A stretch of 46,811 nt of DNA, from positions 1 through 46,811 of the forward strand of contig NZ_KL370824.1 of NCBI RefSeq assembly GCF_000701785.1, written 5' to 3'. This document shows positions 31,117-42,941 of the stretch, piece by piece. Numbering within the stretch: the first letter of the stretch is position 1; every line of letters starts with the position of its first letter. A model generated the notes under the pieces. It did no database searches and was not told where the DNA came from. It saw nothing but the letters and a program-made list of their open reading frames with translations. The position numbers and the translations under genes were made by a program. This DNA is from Mycoplasmoides alvi ATCC 29626 (GTDB taxonomy: Bacteria; Bacillota_I; Bacilli_A; Mycoplasmatales; Mycoplasmoidaceae).

Positions 31117-31150
31117 TTACAATTAGACAACAAGTCAAAGTACTATAAAT

Positions 31151-33019
31151 ATGGATTACTTAAAGTTATCTTCTTTTTCTGCATACAAGAAACGACATGA
31201 AAAATTATTCAAAGTTCTACGAATAATTTTTATTGGTGATACTGTTCCTCAAAAAATTGTTCATTTTTATGTTTATTTAATTTTTCTTGGAGCAATTTTA
31301 CTTTATTTACCAATTTCATTAACATCTTATCCCAATTCTTATATGAAAATTGTTAATGAAGACTATTTTACTATTGGTGAATATAGTGCGTTGTATAATG
31401 GAATAATTGATAAATCTTTTTTAGATAAATTAGTTAATAATTCAGTCTTACTAAGAGACAATTTTTATTTAGTTTTTGATCCGGTTTTAAAAACATATAA
31501 AGTTGTTGAAACAGCACCTTATACATTTTTAGATTCACTATTTACTGCAGTTTCTGCTTTTTGTGACACTGGACTTTCAACTTCTGTTATTAGAAGTACT
31601 TATAGTGTTTTTGGCGAAGTAATTATAGTCTTATTAATCCAAATTGGTGGCATTGGATTTATTGTTTTATTTTTCTTAATATGAAAACTTTTTAAATCAA
31701 AAAAAGAAACCCAAGATTCTTTTTCCTTATCAATTATTCTTCGTGCTGAAAGAGGCAATTCCAAATTAGGAGGGACAAGTAAAACTATTATTGTTGCGAC
31801 TATATTTATTTTTTCTGCAGAATTAATTTATGCAATTTTTTACTCATTATATTTTAATTTTTCAGAAGCATATGAACAACAAATTATTGGTAATGTTATG
31901 GATAATAGTACACAAACATTGCCGGGTGTTATTGCTAGTTCTATAACAGTAAATAGTATTTATCCATCATACTTATATCATAGTCCAAATTCTATCTGGG
32001 CTGGTATTTTTCATTCAATTTCAGCAATGAATAATGCTGGTTTTGATATTTTTGGTTCTGCAAGTCTTGGTTTATATCGAAATGATACCCATGCAGTTTT
32101 ATTATTTGTAACAATGTCTGAATTTATTATTGGAGGAATTGGTTATCCAGTTGTTTTTGATATTTATGAAAAATTTAGATGAAAAAAAATAATGGGAATT
32201 AAGCAGAAATTTAGATTTAGTTTATTTACAAAGGTTTCACTAATAACTACATTGATTATTTCAATTATTGGGTGTATTCTTGTAACTAGTGTTGAAATGA
32301 CTAGTAAAAATGGAACATTTAACATTGCAAACTTTTTGTTAGATGAAAAAAATAACAATAATATTCAATTAATAAATAATTTAAATTCTTACAATACCAT
32401 CAATCAACTTATTTATGGTAAAAATCAAACATTTAATGCGACATGGGGATTATTGTTTGAAACAATGTCAACTAGAAGTGCTGGTTTTTCTACTATTAGT
32501 AATTTTTTGTACACTGATGCAACCAAAGGTGTATTAATAATATTAATGTTTATCGGAGCAGCTCCTAGTTCAACTGCTGGTGGTATTAGAACCACAACTT
32601 TTGCAATTATTTGTACTGCAATTTGAACAAAATTACGGGGCAGAAAAGAAGTAAGATTATTTAAGAGATCAATAACAAATCAAACCGTAAGTGATTCATT
32701 TGTATCTTTTGTTTTGATATTGATTGTTTTATTGTTATTTTGTATTATTACAAAAATTATTTTAGATTCAGTTTTTCCAGATACATATTTACATTTAATT
32801 GATATTATATATGAATTTGCTTCAGCATTTGGTACTGTCGGTTTAACTACAGGAGTAACATCATTATTAAATAACATTACAATATTTCCATTTATTTTTG
32901 CAATTTTATTAATGATTATTGGTCAATTAGGAGTTTCCAATACATTATTAACTTGGGTAAAGAAAAGTCCTAATGGAAATTTATATTCACTCCCACCAGA
33001 AGATATCAAGATTGGTTAA
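31151..33019 (+). CDS. ktrB: K+ uptake transmembrane protein KtrB/TrkH type
   Basis: A 622-aa membrane protein with the fourfold pore repeat of the Trk/Ktr/HKT superfamily. The four filter-like stretches are SAFCDTGLST, NNAGFDIFG, STRSAGFSTI and FGTVGLTTG, each with the conserved Gly. The GGIGFIVLFFL and IIGGIGYPVVFDIYEK segments and the late GAAPSSTAGGIRTTTF loop are also family typical. It is longer than Bacillus KtrB (about 450 aa), mainly through loops such as that at residues 60-115. Many Trp are TGA. Confidence 0.94.
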
Positions 33020-33261
33020 ATCTTTAATAAAGTTTTGGATTATTTTCTTGTTTAAAATTTATTTGTTTTATTATAATTTTCACTAATTTTAAATTTTAAT
33101 TTTTGTTATGGTTATTTTCACTTAATACCTTTTTTAAAATAAGATTAAATTTAAATGAATTTTTAATATTAACCGTTGAAAGTTATTTTAGTTATTTTTG
33201 AATTTAAATATTAGTATGACAGATAAAAGTTTAAAAAAAGAAGATCAGCAAAATTCTTTGC
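33020..33261. other. Intergenic region after ktrB, no gene seen
   Basis: AT-rich sequence without coding frame or clear terminator hairpin; it leads into the second copy of the decayed frame. Confidence 0.5.
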
Positions 33262-33435
33262 TTTTATAATTATCAATATACCTTTGACACTGTTAACAGA
33301 TTTTTTGGTCAATAAGGACAAAGATTTAATATTTATTTTTTAATTGACTCTGGAATTAAATATTATTTATATATGCATTGGTTTAAATTATTGTTTTTTT
33401 CACAAACTTCTTGTCATAAATATTTTTGCTCTGAA
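33262..33435 (-). pseudogene. Decayed reading frame, copy B (family unknown)
   Basis: On the minus strand the order of matches to copy A at 5924-6245 is kept: QKYLWQEVCEKNNN near 33420, ESIKK near 33345, and after a shift of frame KSVxxxQRYIDNYK near 33270. Two in-frame stops (TAA) and at least one frameshift show it is dead. It lies upstream of a small surface-protein gene, as copy A lies upstream of the adhesin operon. Confidence 0.5.
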
Positions 33436-33485
33436 AAGTATTTATTTATGTATTTTTTTATATTAAAATTACATTTACACAAATT

Positions 33486-33502
33486 TTGCAATATTATTGC
33501 AA
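33486..33502. promoter_or_regulatory. 17-bp perfect palindrome, possible operator
   Basis: TTGCAATA and TATTGCAA are perfect inverted repeats around one T. A -10-like TATTAT (33492-33497) lies inside it, about 75 bases before the next gene, so a protein bound here would cover the promoter. Alternatively it is a chance AT-rich hairpin. Confidence 0.4.
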
Positions 33503-33571
33503 TTTTTGTTTGTACAAAAAAATCATTTTACTTTTTTAATTAGTAATGTTAGAGACAAGGAGAAAAAAAGT

Positions 33572-33907
33572 ATGGTTAAATTTTTTAAATTTCTTGTTTT
33601 CTTGGTAATTGTAACTTGCTTGTGTATTATATTCATTGGTTCTTTTTGGTTACCAAACATTTATGATTTAAATTCTTGATCAAATTGATTTGCTTCTAAA
33701 GCACAACCTAGTGGTGTTTTAACTTTAATGTTCAATAATGTTGGCAATTGGTATTTTAATACACTCAACATGTATTCTAATTTTGGCGATAGCGATTCAT
33801 TACAAAATTTTTTATCTTACATCATACCAATTGGTTTTGGAATTGTATTTGGATTGATAGGTTATTTTTTAGTTTTCTTATTTGGATGAATTATTTGACA
33901 TAAATAA
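33572..33907 (+). CDS. Small two-TM protein, paralogue 1 (111 aa)
   Basis: AAGGAG at 33558-33563 gives a clear start at ATG 33572. The protein has membrane spans at about residues 6-28 and 84-108 with a 55-residue loop between them, rich in Asn, Ser and Trp and probably outside the cell. It is clearly paralogous to the next gene: shared blocks are IIF-[IL]-GSFW, PSG-x-LT-x-MF-x-x-VG-x-WY-x-x-TL-x-x-YS and IP-x-GFG-x-VFG. No family is recognised. Four TGA-coded Trp. Confidence 0.85.
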
Positions 33908-34151
33908 TTTTTAATTTTTGCTTTTATTGTTTATTTTTTAATGCTTTTAAAAATAATGTTTTAATAGAGAAAATTAAATTTAAGCAACTTTTAACTTATA
34001 AGTTAATTTCCTTTTTTATTTTTAATAATTGATATCACTTTTTTCTATGTTAGAATATTAGAATACTCAAATTTGTTTTAACTCATTGATTTTGACTTTA
34101 TATTTTGGGTAACATCTTTAGATATTTAGGTTTTGAGAGGTTTGATAGATT

Positions 34152-34517
34152 ATGTGGTTACTTAGATTATTTAAAAAACTTCTTAAGCTAGCATTGTTTA
34201 TTATTATTGCTGGTGGTTTGTGTATAATTTTTCTTGGTTCATTCTGGTGCAATAACAATTATAACTTTCATGAGTGATTTGCACATTCTGGTTCACAACT
34301 TTTAGGAACTCCTGATCCATCTGGTGCTTTGACAGCAATGTTTCCAAGTGTAGGTACATGATATGACACAACATTATCAAATTACTCCACTGCAATTCAA
34401 GATGTGTTTAGATATCTTATTCCAGTAGGATTTGGAGCAGTCTTTGGAATCATAATTTACACATTTATAAGCATATTAACTTATCTCTTAAGAAAAATGT
34501 TTAAGAAAAAGAAATAA
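34152..34517 (+). CDS. Small two-TM protein, paralogue 2 (121 aa)
   Basis: A frame of 121 codons that is open only with TGA as Trp. Membrane spans lie at about residues 9-31 and 92-114; the tail is Lys-rich (FKKKK), which places both ends inside and the middle loop outside. It shares the loop signature PSG-x-LT-x-MF-x-x-VG-x-WY with paralogue 1. GAGG at 34136-34139 is the likely ribosome binding site. A strong terminator follows 13 bases after the stop. Function unknown. Confidence 0.85.
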
Positions 34518-34529
34518 AAACATAACAGG

Positions 34530-34564
34530 GTAGACTAGGATGGTATATGTCCTAGTCTACTTTT
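34530..34564 (+). terminator. Terminator after the small two-TM gene
   Basis: An 11-bp perfect stem GTAGACTAGGA/TCCTAGTCTAC with a 9-base loop, followed by TTTT. One of the most stable hairpins in the window. Confidence 0.9.
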
Positions 34565-34650
34565 ATCATTAATCTAAAACTCTATTTTTTAAATACTTAA
34601 ATAATTCTTTTCAATTTCGTTAAGTCTTAAATATATTTAGGAAAAATTTT

Positions 34651-37209
34651 ATGTTAACCAAAGAAGTAAATAAACAAAAATTTAAAATTAAACTGAATGT
34701 AAAATTATCTGCATTACCTATTTTTTTAAGTTCTATTCTTCTTATTGGTAGTGGTTTATCATTTTGTTTATCAGATTTAAGTATATCTACAAAACAATCT
34801 AATTTACTTAACAAAAGTTTAAGTAAAGATGTACAACAACCAATTGAAAACGTTTCTGATATATTTAAAAATATTGATAATAGCAATTTAAATCAAGTTT
34901 ATATAGATTGTGGTGATGTAAACAATCATTTGTTATTTGATTATGATACAGATCCTGAAACAAAAATTAGTGAAGAGTTAGATGTATATAAAGATACTCT
35001 TATTAATAAATTGTCCAAATTAAGAATATCAAATGAATTACCAGTAGATACTTTTGGTTATTGTTACCCTATGTTTCAAACATATAAAAACAATAAATAT
35101 TATCCAGAGAAATTTGTAAATAGATGAATTATTGAGCAAACTATTGCAAAATATTCAGGTATGTTTATTGATTGACAAGAACAAGAATATTGACCCAATG
35201 AAGTATACAATGAAATGAATAATAGTGAAGCAAAAACTAATGATGGTTATTTTAGTTTAGGCGAACAAGTTCCAATTATAATGAGTGAAAATAATGAACC
35301 TGTTGATTCAAGTAATGCAAATAATTCTGACCAATCAAATACAGCGGATGATGAAATAATTGATTTATTACCAAGATATCCCATTCTTTTTAAACTTTGA
35401 TCAAAAGATTCGCAAGAAATAAATAGCAAAAAATGAATTTGATCTGATTCAAATATTTTTAACATTTTTCTAGAATTATTTAAAAGAAAAAAACAAATTA
35501 ATCCAACTCAGGACCTTTATCTTTGATTTGTTCAAACAGGAACAAAGGTTGTTTATGAATCTAAAAATGCATCAAGTTATCAAACTAATAAAAATAGAAA
35601 TTATGAAGATAACTCATCAAAAAATTTAGGGCCTAATTTTGATAGTATATATAGGGATGATTTAGATAAAGCATTTAATCAATGAATTAATTCATGAGAT
35701 AAAAAATATATTGTTTCACCAGATAGCAAAATTCAATTTTTGGACATAACTCAAGAAGATTACTCCATAAATACTCATGGAATCAATCGATATTCAACAT
35801 ATATTAATCGTACCTTTAGTCAAAATTCGAATAATAAAATTACGGTTGAGTATACTCCTTATTATTCGCCTGAACCACTAAACTCTAAATCAAATTATGA
35901 TTCTAACAAAGCACCAAATATAAATGATTATAATTTTAAAGATGGAATTGCTTTTTTTATAAAAATAGCAACTTGAGCTCCTTATATACTAGAAAATGAT
36001 AACATTATTTATTTAGATCAGCTTTTTCAAATTTTTAACAAAATACATGTAGATGACTCAGGAAAAATACAAACTTACAATAATTTATCTCTTAAAACTA
36101 AAAATTTAAATTTTTTTAAAAATAGTGAACCAGTAAAACAAAATATTTTGAAAATAACTTCAGCAAATACAATTATTCCATATATAGATCAGGGCGATGA
36201 ATGAAAAAATTATGCATTAAAGACACAAATTCTTAATTTTGCACAAACATCTGGTAGTGTAGACATTAAAAATTATATTGTTCCAAAAACTTATTATGAT
36301 AATGGCACTAATTCTTGTGTATTAACTTTTCAATTTAATGAAAATTTTGTAAATATGATTTTAAATTTATATAACTTAACTATGAAGGGAATGGAGTTAT
36401 TTCTTAATAAGAATGATAATAGCGACCTTTATAGAAAAATAAATCATGCAGCTATTGATTATAAAACTGCATATAGTGACATGACTTCAACAAATGAGTC
36501 ATGAAGTGCTAATTGGTATTTAGAATCTAAACAAGATTTTGGTCTTAATTTAGATTATGATTATATTCCAGCTTTAGGTGAATGTGTTTATTTAGATGAT
36601 TTACAAATAGTTCCACAAAATTGAATGATTTTGTTGGAATGAATTAAAAATAGTTTATCAAATGACATATATGTTGATTATAAAGTAGGTTCTAATGGTG
36701 AAGTTAAAAAATTAAAGATTTGAGATGGAACTAATTATACTTTTGTAAATGATAGCAAGATTGTAGCTACTACTGAAAATAAACAAATAGTAGTAACTAA
36801 TTTATCATTTGACAATAATTTAAATCTGCCAACAAATTTAATAGCAAAACTTAAAATTGATGATAAGTGTATTCAAAATGGTTCATGTCAATTGTCAAGT
36901 GATAAAAACAGTTTAGTTTATAAACTTGCTGATGAAGTCAAAGATGATGTTACAGTTGACCCATCAATTCCTGATTCAAGTAATCCATCAACACCAAAGC
37001 CTGATGTTCCAAGTGCTCCTGATTCTCCAAATTCTAATCAAAACAATAATAATAATAATGGTTCTAATAATTTTGATTCACCCGAAGTGAATAATGCATC
37101 TGCCATGTCTAATGATCAAATAATAATTATTTCTATTAGTGTTCCAATTGCAATTATTATTACATCATTAATAATATTTGGGATAGTTCGTTATATAAAA
37201 AAGAAATAA
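34651..37209 (+). CDS. Surface protein with N- and C-terminal membrane segments (852 aa)
   Basis: One frame from ATG 34651 to TAA 37207 with TGA as Trp. A signal or anchor lies at residues about 19-45. The large ectodomain is rich in Asn, Asp, Ser and Tyr. Residues about 770-815 are a Pro/Ser/Asn-rich linker (VDPSIPDSSNPSTPKPD, then an Asn run), followed by a C-terminal membrane span and the short basic tail RYIKKK. This layout, long ectodomain, proline-rich stalk and C-terminal anchor, suits an adhesin-like surface protein, but I see none of the P1/P110 signatures. AGGA about 11 bases upstream supports the start. Function unknown. Confidence 0.82.
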
Positions 37210-37339
37210 ATTTATTTAATTGAAATTAGTTATTCATTGATTTTAAAACATAAAACTTTGCATTATTTTTCATAAAAAATTTTTAATTTTTCATTTAAAT
37301 ATCTTTAAAAGATAACAATTAAAACAGCTTTTAATATGT

Positions 37340-37345
37340 TATAAT
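37340..37345 (+). promoter_or_regulatory. -10 box before the SNF2 helicase gene
   Basis: A perfect TATAAT about 45 bases before ATG 37390. The only AAGG-like site (37364-37367) is too far from the ATG to be a normal ribosome binding site. Confidence 0.5.
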
Positions 37346-37389
37346 TGAGGGATTAAATGTATTCAAGGTAATTAACTTAATTTATAGTA

Positions 37390-40300
37390 ATGAATAAAAG
37401 TGGTATTGAAGAATTTTCTAAAAACGAAATAGTTTTTATTAAAGGTCAAAATCTTGTTAATCGTAATCGTGTAGCTGTTAAAGTTAACCCTAATGATCCA
37501 AACCATTTTACAGGTAAAGTATTTGATACTGAAAATTCTTATTATCTTATAGATTTAACTGTTAAGGGCAATACAGTTGCCTCTTATAAATGTTCATGTT
37601 CACTAGAAAAACCTTGTTATCATGTTGTTGGAGTTTTGATTAAAATTTTTATTCAACCAAAAGTTGTAAAACAAAGTGCGCATGAAATTATTATTGATGA
37701 TCTTAATAAAAAGAAAAAAATACGTTCAAGAAAAAATAAAAAAATAATTAAAGAAGATGATACAACAAGTATCGCTCCTAGTGATATTGATAAAATTTAT
37801 GAAAAATTATCTTGGCCTTCTTGCACTATTTCTTTTGTACACTTACATACGAACTACAATAATGGCGAAAAAATTAACCAGTTTGGAATTAGATTAAGTT
37901 ATAAAAATAAAATTTTAAGTCCAATTTGTGATAAAGATATTTTTAAAAATTTAGAAAGCGAAAACCCTGTTTTATTACTTTCGTTAATTGATTCATCCTT
38001 TTATCAAATTGATGCTAATCTTTTCAAAAAAATAGATTTATTTATTTTTAAATTTTTAATTGAAAATCAATTAGATTTTAAACATCATCGTAACTATGAA
38101 TTAAGAAATAAACCATTAGATACTTTTTGAATCAACCGAAAAGTTATTTTAAGTTTAATCAAGATGTTAAAACAGTCATTTGACATTAATTCAAATGTAA
38201 CTTTAGCTAATTTTTTAGAAAAAGAATCTAATTTTTTTAGAATGATTGTTGATTCATCAAAGAAATACATTTTATACAACAAAATTGATCGCAATAAATA
38301 TAAAGTAAATTTGATGATGAAACAATCAACCAATAAATGAACTAGTGTTAATGAAATAAGTGTTTCTAGTGATGGAAAATTAATTTGATCTGATCCATCA
38401 ATTATTTTTTGAAAAAATAAGCAAAATCTTGAGGTTGTTAGTTTTGTTGAAAATTCTTTAGCTGAATCTTATTTTCATTATTATGTTCAAGGAATAAGGG
38501 ATTTTAAATATATTGATGATAGCAATAAAATAAGAGATATTTTTGAATTCATTCCTAAAACAGTTATTAGTTTAAATTTTGATAAGCATGATAATATAAT
38601 TAAACATCAAATTAGGTATTTTTACCCTGGAAAACCACCTTTTAATGTTTTATCAACAGATGATAATGTCAAAACAAACAAAAAACGTTTATGAATTTAT
38701 GAAAAAGCAATTATAAATTCATTGTGTCATTTTCATTTTGAATCTAAAAGTTGACATATTAAATTTAAAAAAATTTTTTCATTAAAAATGAAAGAATTTA
38801 AACAAATTATTTCTAATTATGATTCTTTTGTTCAAACGCCAATTGTTCAATATAAAATTGAAAATAATTTAACAAATGAATACAAGTTTCAATTCAATTT
38901 TAAAAAGATCTCAATTAAAGATGATAAATTAATTATTGAATGTGATTATTCAAAATTTTCAATTGATCAAATTAAAAAAATTTCATCTTACTACAATAAA
39001 GGTTGCGAAATATATATTGATGATGATTTTTATATTGATTTAACTTCTAAAGACAATAAAAAGTTTTTAGAATTTTGGTCAAAATTTGATTATTACAATG
39101 CCTCATCACCAAAATCAGGAATTTTTGTTTTTCCTAAGTATAGAGTTTTTGATTTATATTTTGCATTTAGTCAAAATCAGGGATTGATTAAAAAATATGG
39201 AGACAAATCGATAGTCAATTTAATTTCTGATTTTACTAGTAAGAAAGTTAAAGATTTTAAAGTTCCTGATATTTTTAAAAAAATTTTACGCCCATATCAA
39301 GTTGATGGTTTTAAGTGAATGAAATTGTTGTTTCATTATAACTTAGGTGGTGTTTTAGCAGATGACATGGGTCTTGGCAAAACGATTCAAACAATTGCTT
39401 TGCTTTATGATGAGTATAAATCTAAAAAAATTAATGAACCATCCTTAATTGTTGTTCCAACTTCATTAGTTCATAATTGAAAATCAGAGTTTATTAAATT
39501 TGCCAATGATTTAAAAGTTCAATTAATTGAGGGTTCTTCCAAAGAACGTGAAAATTTAATTATTAATAACAAAAATGCAATTGAAATTACTTCATTTGCA
39601 ACATTTAGAAAAGATATAAAATTTCATAATTCAAAATCTTATTGTTTTTTTATTTTGGATGAGGCACAAAATATCAAAAACAATAATACTGATTTAAAAT
39701 CTTGTGTGAAACAAATCAATTCTAAGCATAATTTAGCTTTAACAGGAACTCCAATAGTTAATAACATCTTGGAATTGTGGTCAATCTTTGATTTTGTGTT
39801 ACCTGGTTTACTTGGCAGTGCAACAGATTTTAGTAATGACTATGAAAAGAAAATTATTCGAGAAAATAATTCTGTTTTATTGGAGCGTCTTAAACAAAAA
39901 GTTAATATTTTTTGCTTAAGACGAACAAAAGATAAAGTTTTAACTGAATTGCCACCAAAAACCCAAACAGATATTATTGTTGACTTACAACCTGAACATC
40001 GTAATTTCTATAATGATTGGTATTTAAATTTTAAAAACAAAATTATAAATTTAATTGAGAATAGCAAAAGTAAACAAAATTTAAATTCCATTAAATTTCA
40101 TATTTTCACAATGATAAATGATTTACGACAAATTTGTTGCAGCCCAACGCTTAAGAATAAGAATTTTGATGGTAAAAATGCAAAATTAGATGCTTGTTTA
40201 GATCTAATCAACCATGCAGTTGCTAGTGAAAAAAAGGTATTAATTTTTACTCAATATTTGGGAATGATTGATATTTTAAAAGATGAATTATCCAAAAATA

Positions 40301-40710
40301 ATATAAAGTGTTATGTTTTATCTGGAAAAACAAACAAAAAAGACCGTATATCAATGGTTGAAAAATTCAATGTTGATAAAACACCTGTTTTTTTATCAAC
40401 ATTAAAAACTGGAGGGGTTGGCATAAATTTAACTAGTGCAGAAGTTGTTATTCATTATGATTTATGATGAAATACTGCTATGCAAAATCAAGCGACTGAT
40501 AGGGTTCATAGAATTGGTCAAAAAAAACATGTTAATGTTTATCGTATTATTGTTGACGATTCTATTGAACAAAGAATTGTTGAAATTCAAGAAAAGAAAA
40601 AAGATTTAATTAAAAACTTAATCAATGATGATGAAGAAAACATTTTAAATAATATTTCTTTTGAGGAATTAATTTCCATTTTTGATATTTCTTATAATGA
40701 AAAAAAATAA
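37390..40710 (+). CDS. SWIM-domain SNF2-family DNA helicase/ATPase
   Basis: A 1106-aa SWI2/SNF2 ATPase. Residues 68-78 hold a SWIM zinc motif (C68-x-C70, C76-x-H78). The motor domain begins near 640 with [10 protein letters not shown] and has motif [13 protein letters not shown] (Lys 664), motif II DEAQ (757-760), LTGTP, and in the second half [16 protein letters not shown] and motif [13 protein letters not shown] (1034-1044). Proteins of this class move along double-stranded DNA; the cellular role in mollicutes is unknown. M. genitalium carries a related helicase (MG018). A lipoprotein gene follows after 23 bases. Confidence 0.93.
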
Positions 40711-40733
40711 AATAATTAATTGGTATAAATAGT

Positions 40734-42794
40734 ATGAAAAAAAAGATTTTTTTATTTAGCAGTTTAAGTTTAGTTGTTTTATTAATTCCTACTTTTTGTT
40801 TAGTGTCGTGTTCAGAAGATAACCCTAACAAAAATTCAGTCAATGATATTCCAGTAGTTAACACAACAATTCATTCTGATACTTCCATAAAAAATGAAAT
40901 TAATGCTATTGATTTGAATTGAAACGAAATGAATGAATTAGAAATTTATGCAAAATATTCTTCAGATAATTTAATTCAGTTTATTCTTAATCATCTTTCT
41001 AAATTCATTAATGGAGAAACAGAATTAATATCTAATGCAAACGATATTAAGGTTAGTTTTAATAGTGCAAAAAGCGGAAATAATTTTTTGACTATAGAAC
41101 TAACTGTTTTGGCAAATAGATGATACAAAGATAATAAGGTTCAAGTTATACCATTGTCACAAAATATTAAAATTTTTAATATTAAGGAATTACCAGAAAC
41201 TATTGACTCTACTGGTGGACAATTAGTTAATTCTCAGTTAGATTCTTCTAGCTATAAAGAAATTGTTGATTTATTTAATTTTAAATCTACAACATATTTA
41301 CCATCATTGACTAATGAAAGTTTAAATAACATTTTAAAAAAAGTACCAGATTTTAAAAATCTATCAGTTGAAATTCAAAATGACTCTAAAACAAGCACAG
41401 GTGAATTAGTATTAAATTTATCAGGAACTTATAAAAAACAACAAATATTAAATGAAAAGATCACAGTTGGTGGTTTTAATAAAATTGATCAAAATAATAA
41501 ATCTATAAAACTATCAAAAATTGTTCTTAATTTGAATAATTGATTTGAAAATCTTATGCCTATCAATTCATCACAAGATAAGGATGTAGTAATTAAGGCA
41601 ATTTCTTCAGATGATTGAATCAATAAATACTTATCATCTGCTTTAGTTTTTGATCAAAATTATTTACTAATAGGTGAATTACAAGATCTTGTTAAAGAAG
41701 GAATGAATTTTTCACTTACTACAAATTTGTCTAATGATTCTATTGAATTTACTATTTCTAATGCTACTTATCAAAATAAAAAGTATGATAGTCAACAAAA
41801 GATGTGAATAAATGACAATCTTTTAACTTTTGCTCAAGCATACCCAAAAACGCAAAGTGTTTTAATTCCAACATTAGAAGATGCAAAAAACTTTTTGCTA
41901 GATAAGTCATACGTAAATGAAGCAGAATTAAAATTACATTATCCATCTTATTATATTGGTGTTGCAAATTATTGAAATAAAAATGATCGTTCTTACTTTG
42001 TTGATAATTTATTGGTTAAAAATGATTATTTAACAAAAATTGGAGAAAAATATTTTCAAATTAATAATAATGATAAGTTATTAATTGCAATAAGTAATGA
42101 TGGTATTTTTGCCAATGATTTTAAAAATGTATTAAATTTTAAAATTTTATTGCTTTTCAATGATTTACCTCAATGACAACTGAAATCAAAAAGTTTCAAT
42201 TGCATTAATTTATCTAAAAATATCAATGATAATCCTAATTTGGATATCAACAGAACAAATACCATTTTTATTAAACAAGATGGTTCTATTTACAACAAAG
42301 TAAAACAATATTTACTAAAAAATTTTAAAAATGAAATAGATAAGGTATATCAATCTAATTCGGGATATTGCATTGAAATAGGAAATGCAAATCGATGAAT
42401 GATAATTCCACAAATTTTGCAAACTAATATAATTAATTTCTATAACACAAGTGATAATGTATATAAAAATTGAAATTCTATTAATAAAATTATTGAACCT
42501 AGAATTTTTAACTTGCCCATTAACATATCGTTTACAAATCAAATTCAATTTGAAAAAGAAAATACATTAAATTATTACACTCAATTATTTTGATTTGATG
42601 ATACTACAAGTGTAGCAATTGATTCAATTCAGTATACTTTTGCTGATCAAATAAAATTTAAAATTGAAAATGTTCATGAAAATGCTATAAAAATAAGTTT
42701 TAATGGATCAACAAACATAGGTTTTTCTAGTAATTTAGACCAAAATTTTAAAACAGAATTTTCTTTTATTTTGCCTAAATCACAATGAAAATAA
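40734..42794 (+). CDS. Lipoprotein of unknown function (686 aa)
   Basis: The signal peptide ends in CLVSC with the lipidated Cys at residue 26, followed by Ser-Glu-Asp and an Asn/Ser/Thr-rich linker. Three stretches of similar flavour (about residues 60-130, 160-265 and 280-350, each with 'LxNLxxxxxxxxxxLxLxGxYxxxK'-like endings) suggest repeated beta-rich domains, as in some mycoplasma lipoprotein families, but I cannot name one. Many TGA-coded Trp. It probably shares the transcript of the SNF2 gene. Confidence 0.85.
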
Positions 42795-42829
42795 CTTTAT
42801 ATTAATTTTTGATAAAAATTAAACATTTA

Positions 42830-42840
42830 TATAATATAAT
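42830..42840 (+). promoter_or_regulatory. tuf promoter
   Basis: Two overlapping TATAAT boxes (42830-42835 and 42835-42840) with a -35 candidate TTGATA at 42809-42814, about 100 bases before tuf. Confidence 0.6.
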
Positions 42841-42876
42841 TACTTTACAATTAATAAATTTTTAACATTTTAAAAG

Positions 42877-42916
42877 ACTTGCATTTGATTAACAAACTAT
42901 AGTTATTCATGTAAGT
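42877..42916 (+). promoter_or_regulatory. Hairpin in the tuf leader
   Basis: ACTTGCAT (42877-42884) pairs with ATGTAAGT (42909-42916), one G.U pair, enclosing a palindrome AACTATAGTT (42895-42904). It ends just before GAGGAGA (42924-42930), the tuf ribosome binding site. It lacks a T run, so it is not a terminator; it may stabilise the mRNA. Confidence 0.45.
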
Positions 42917-42941
42917 TTGTTTTGAGGAGATTTTAAAGATT

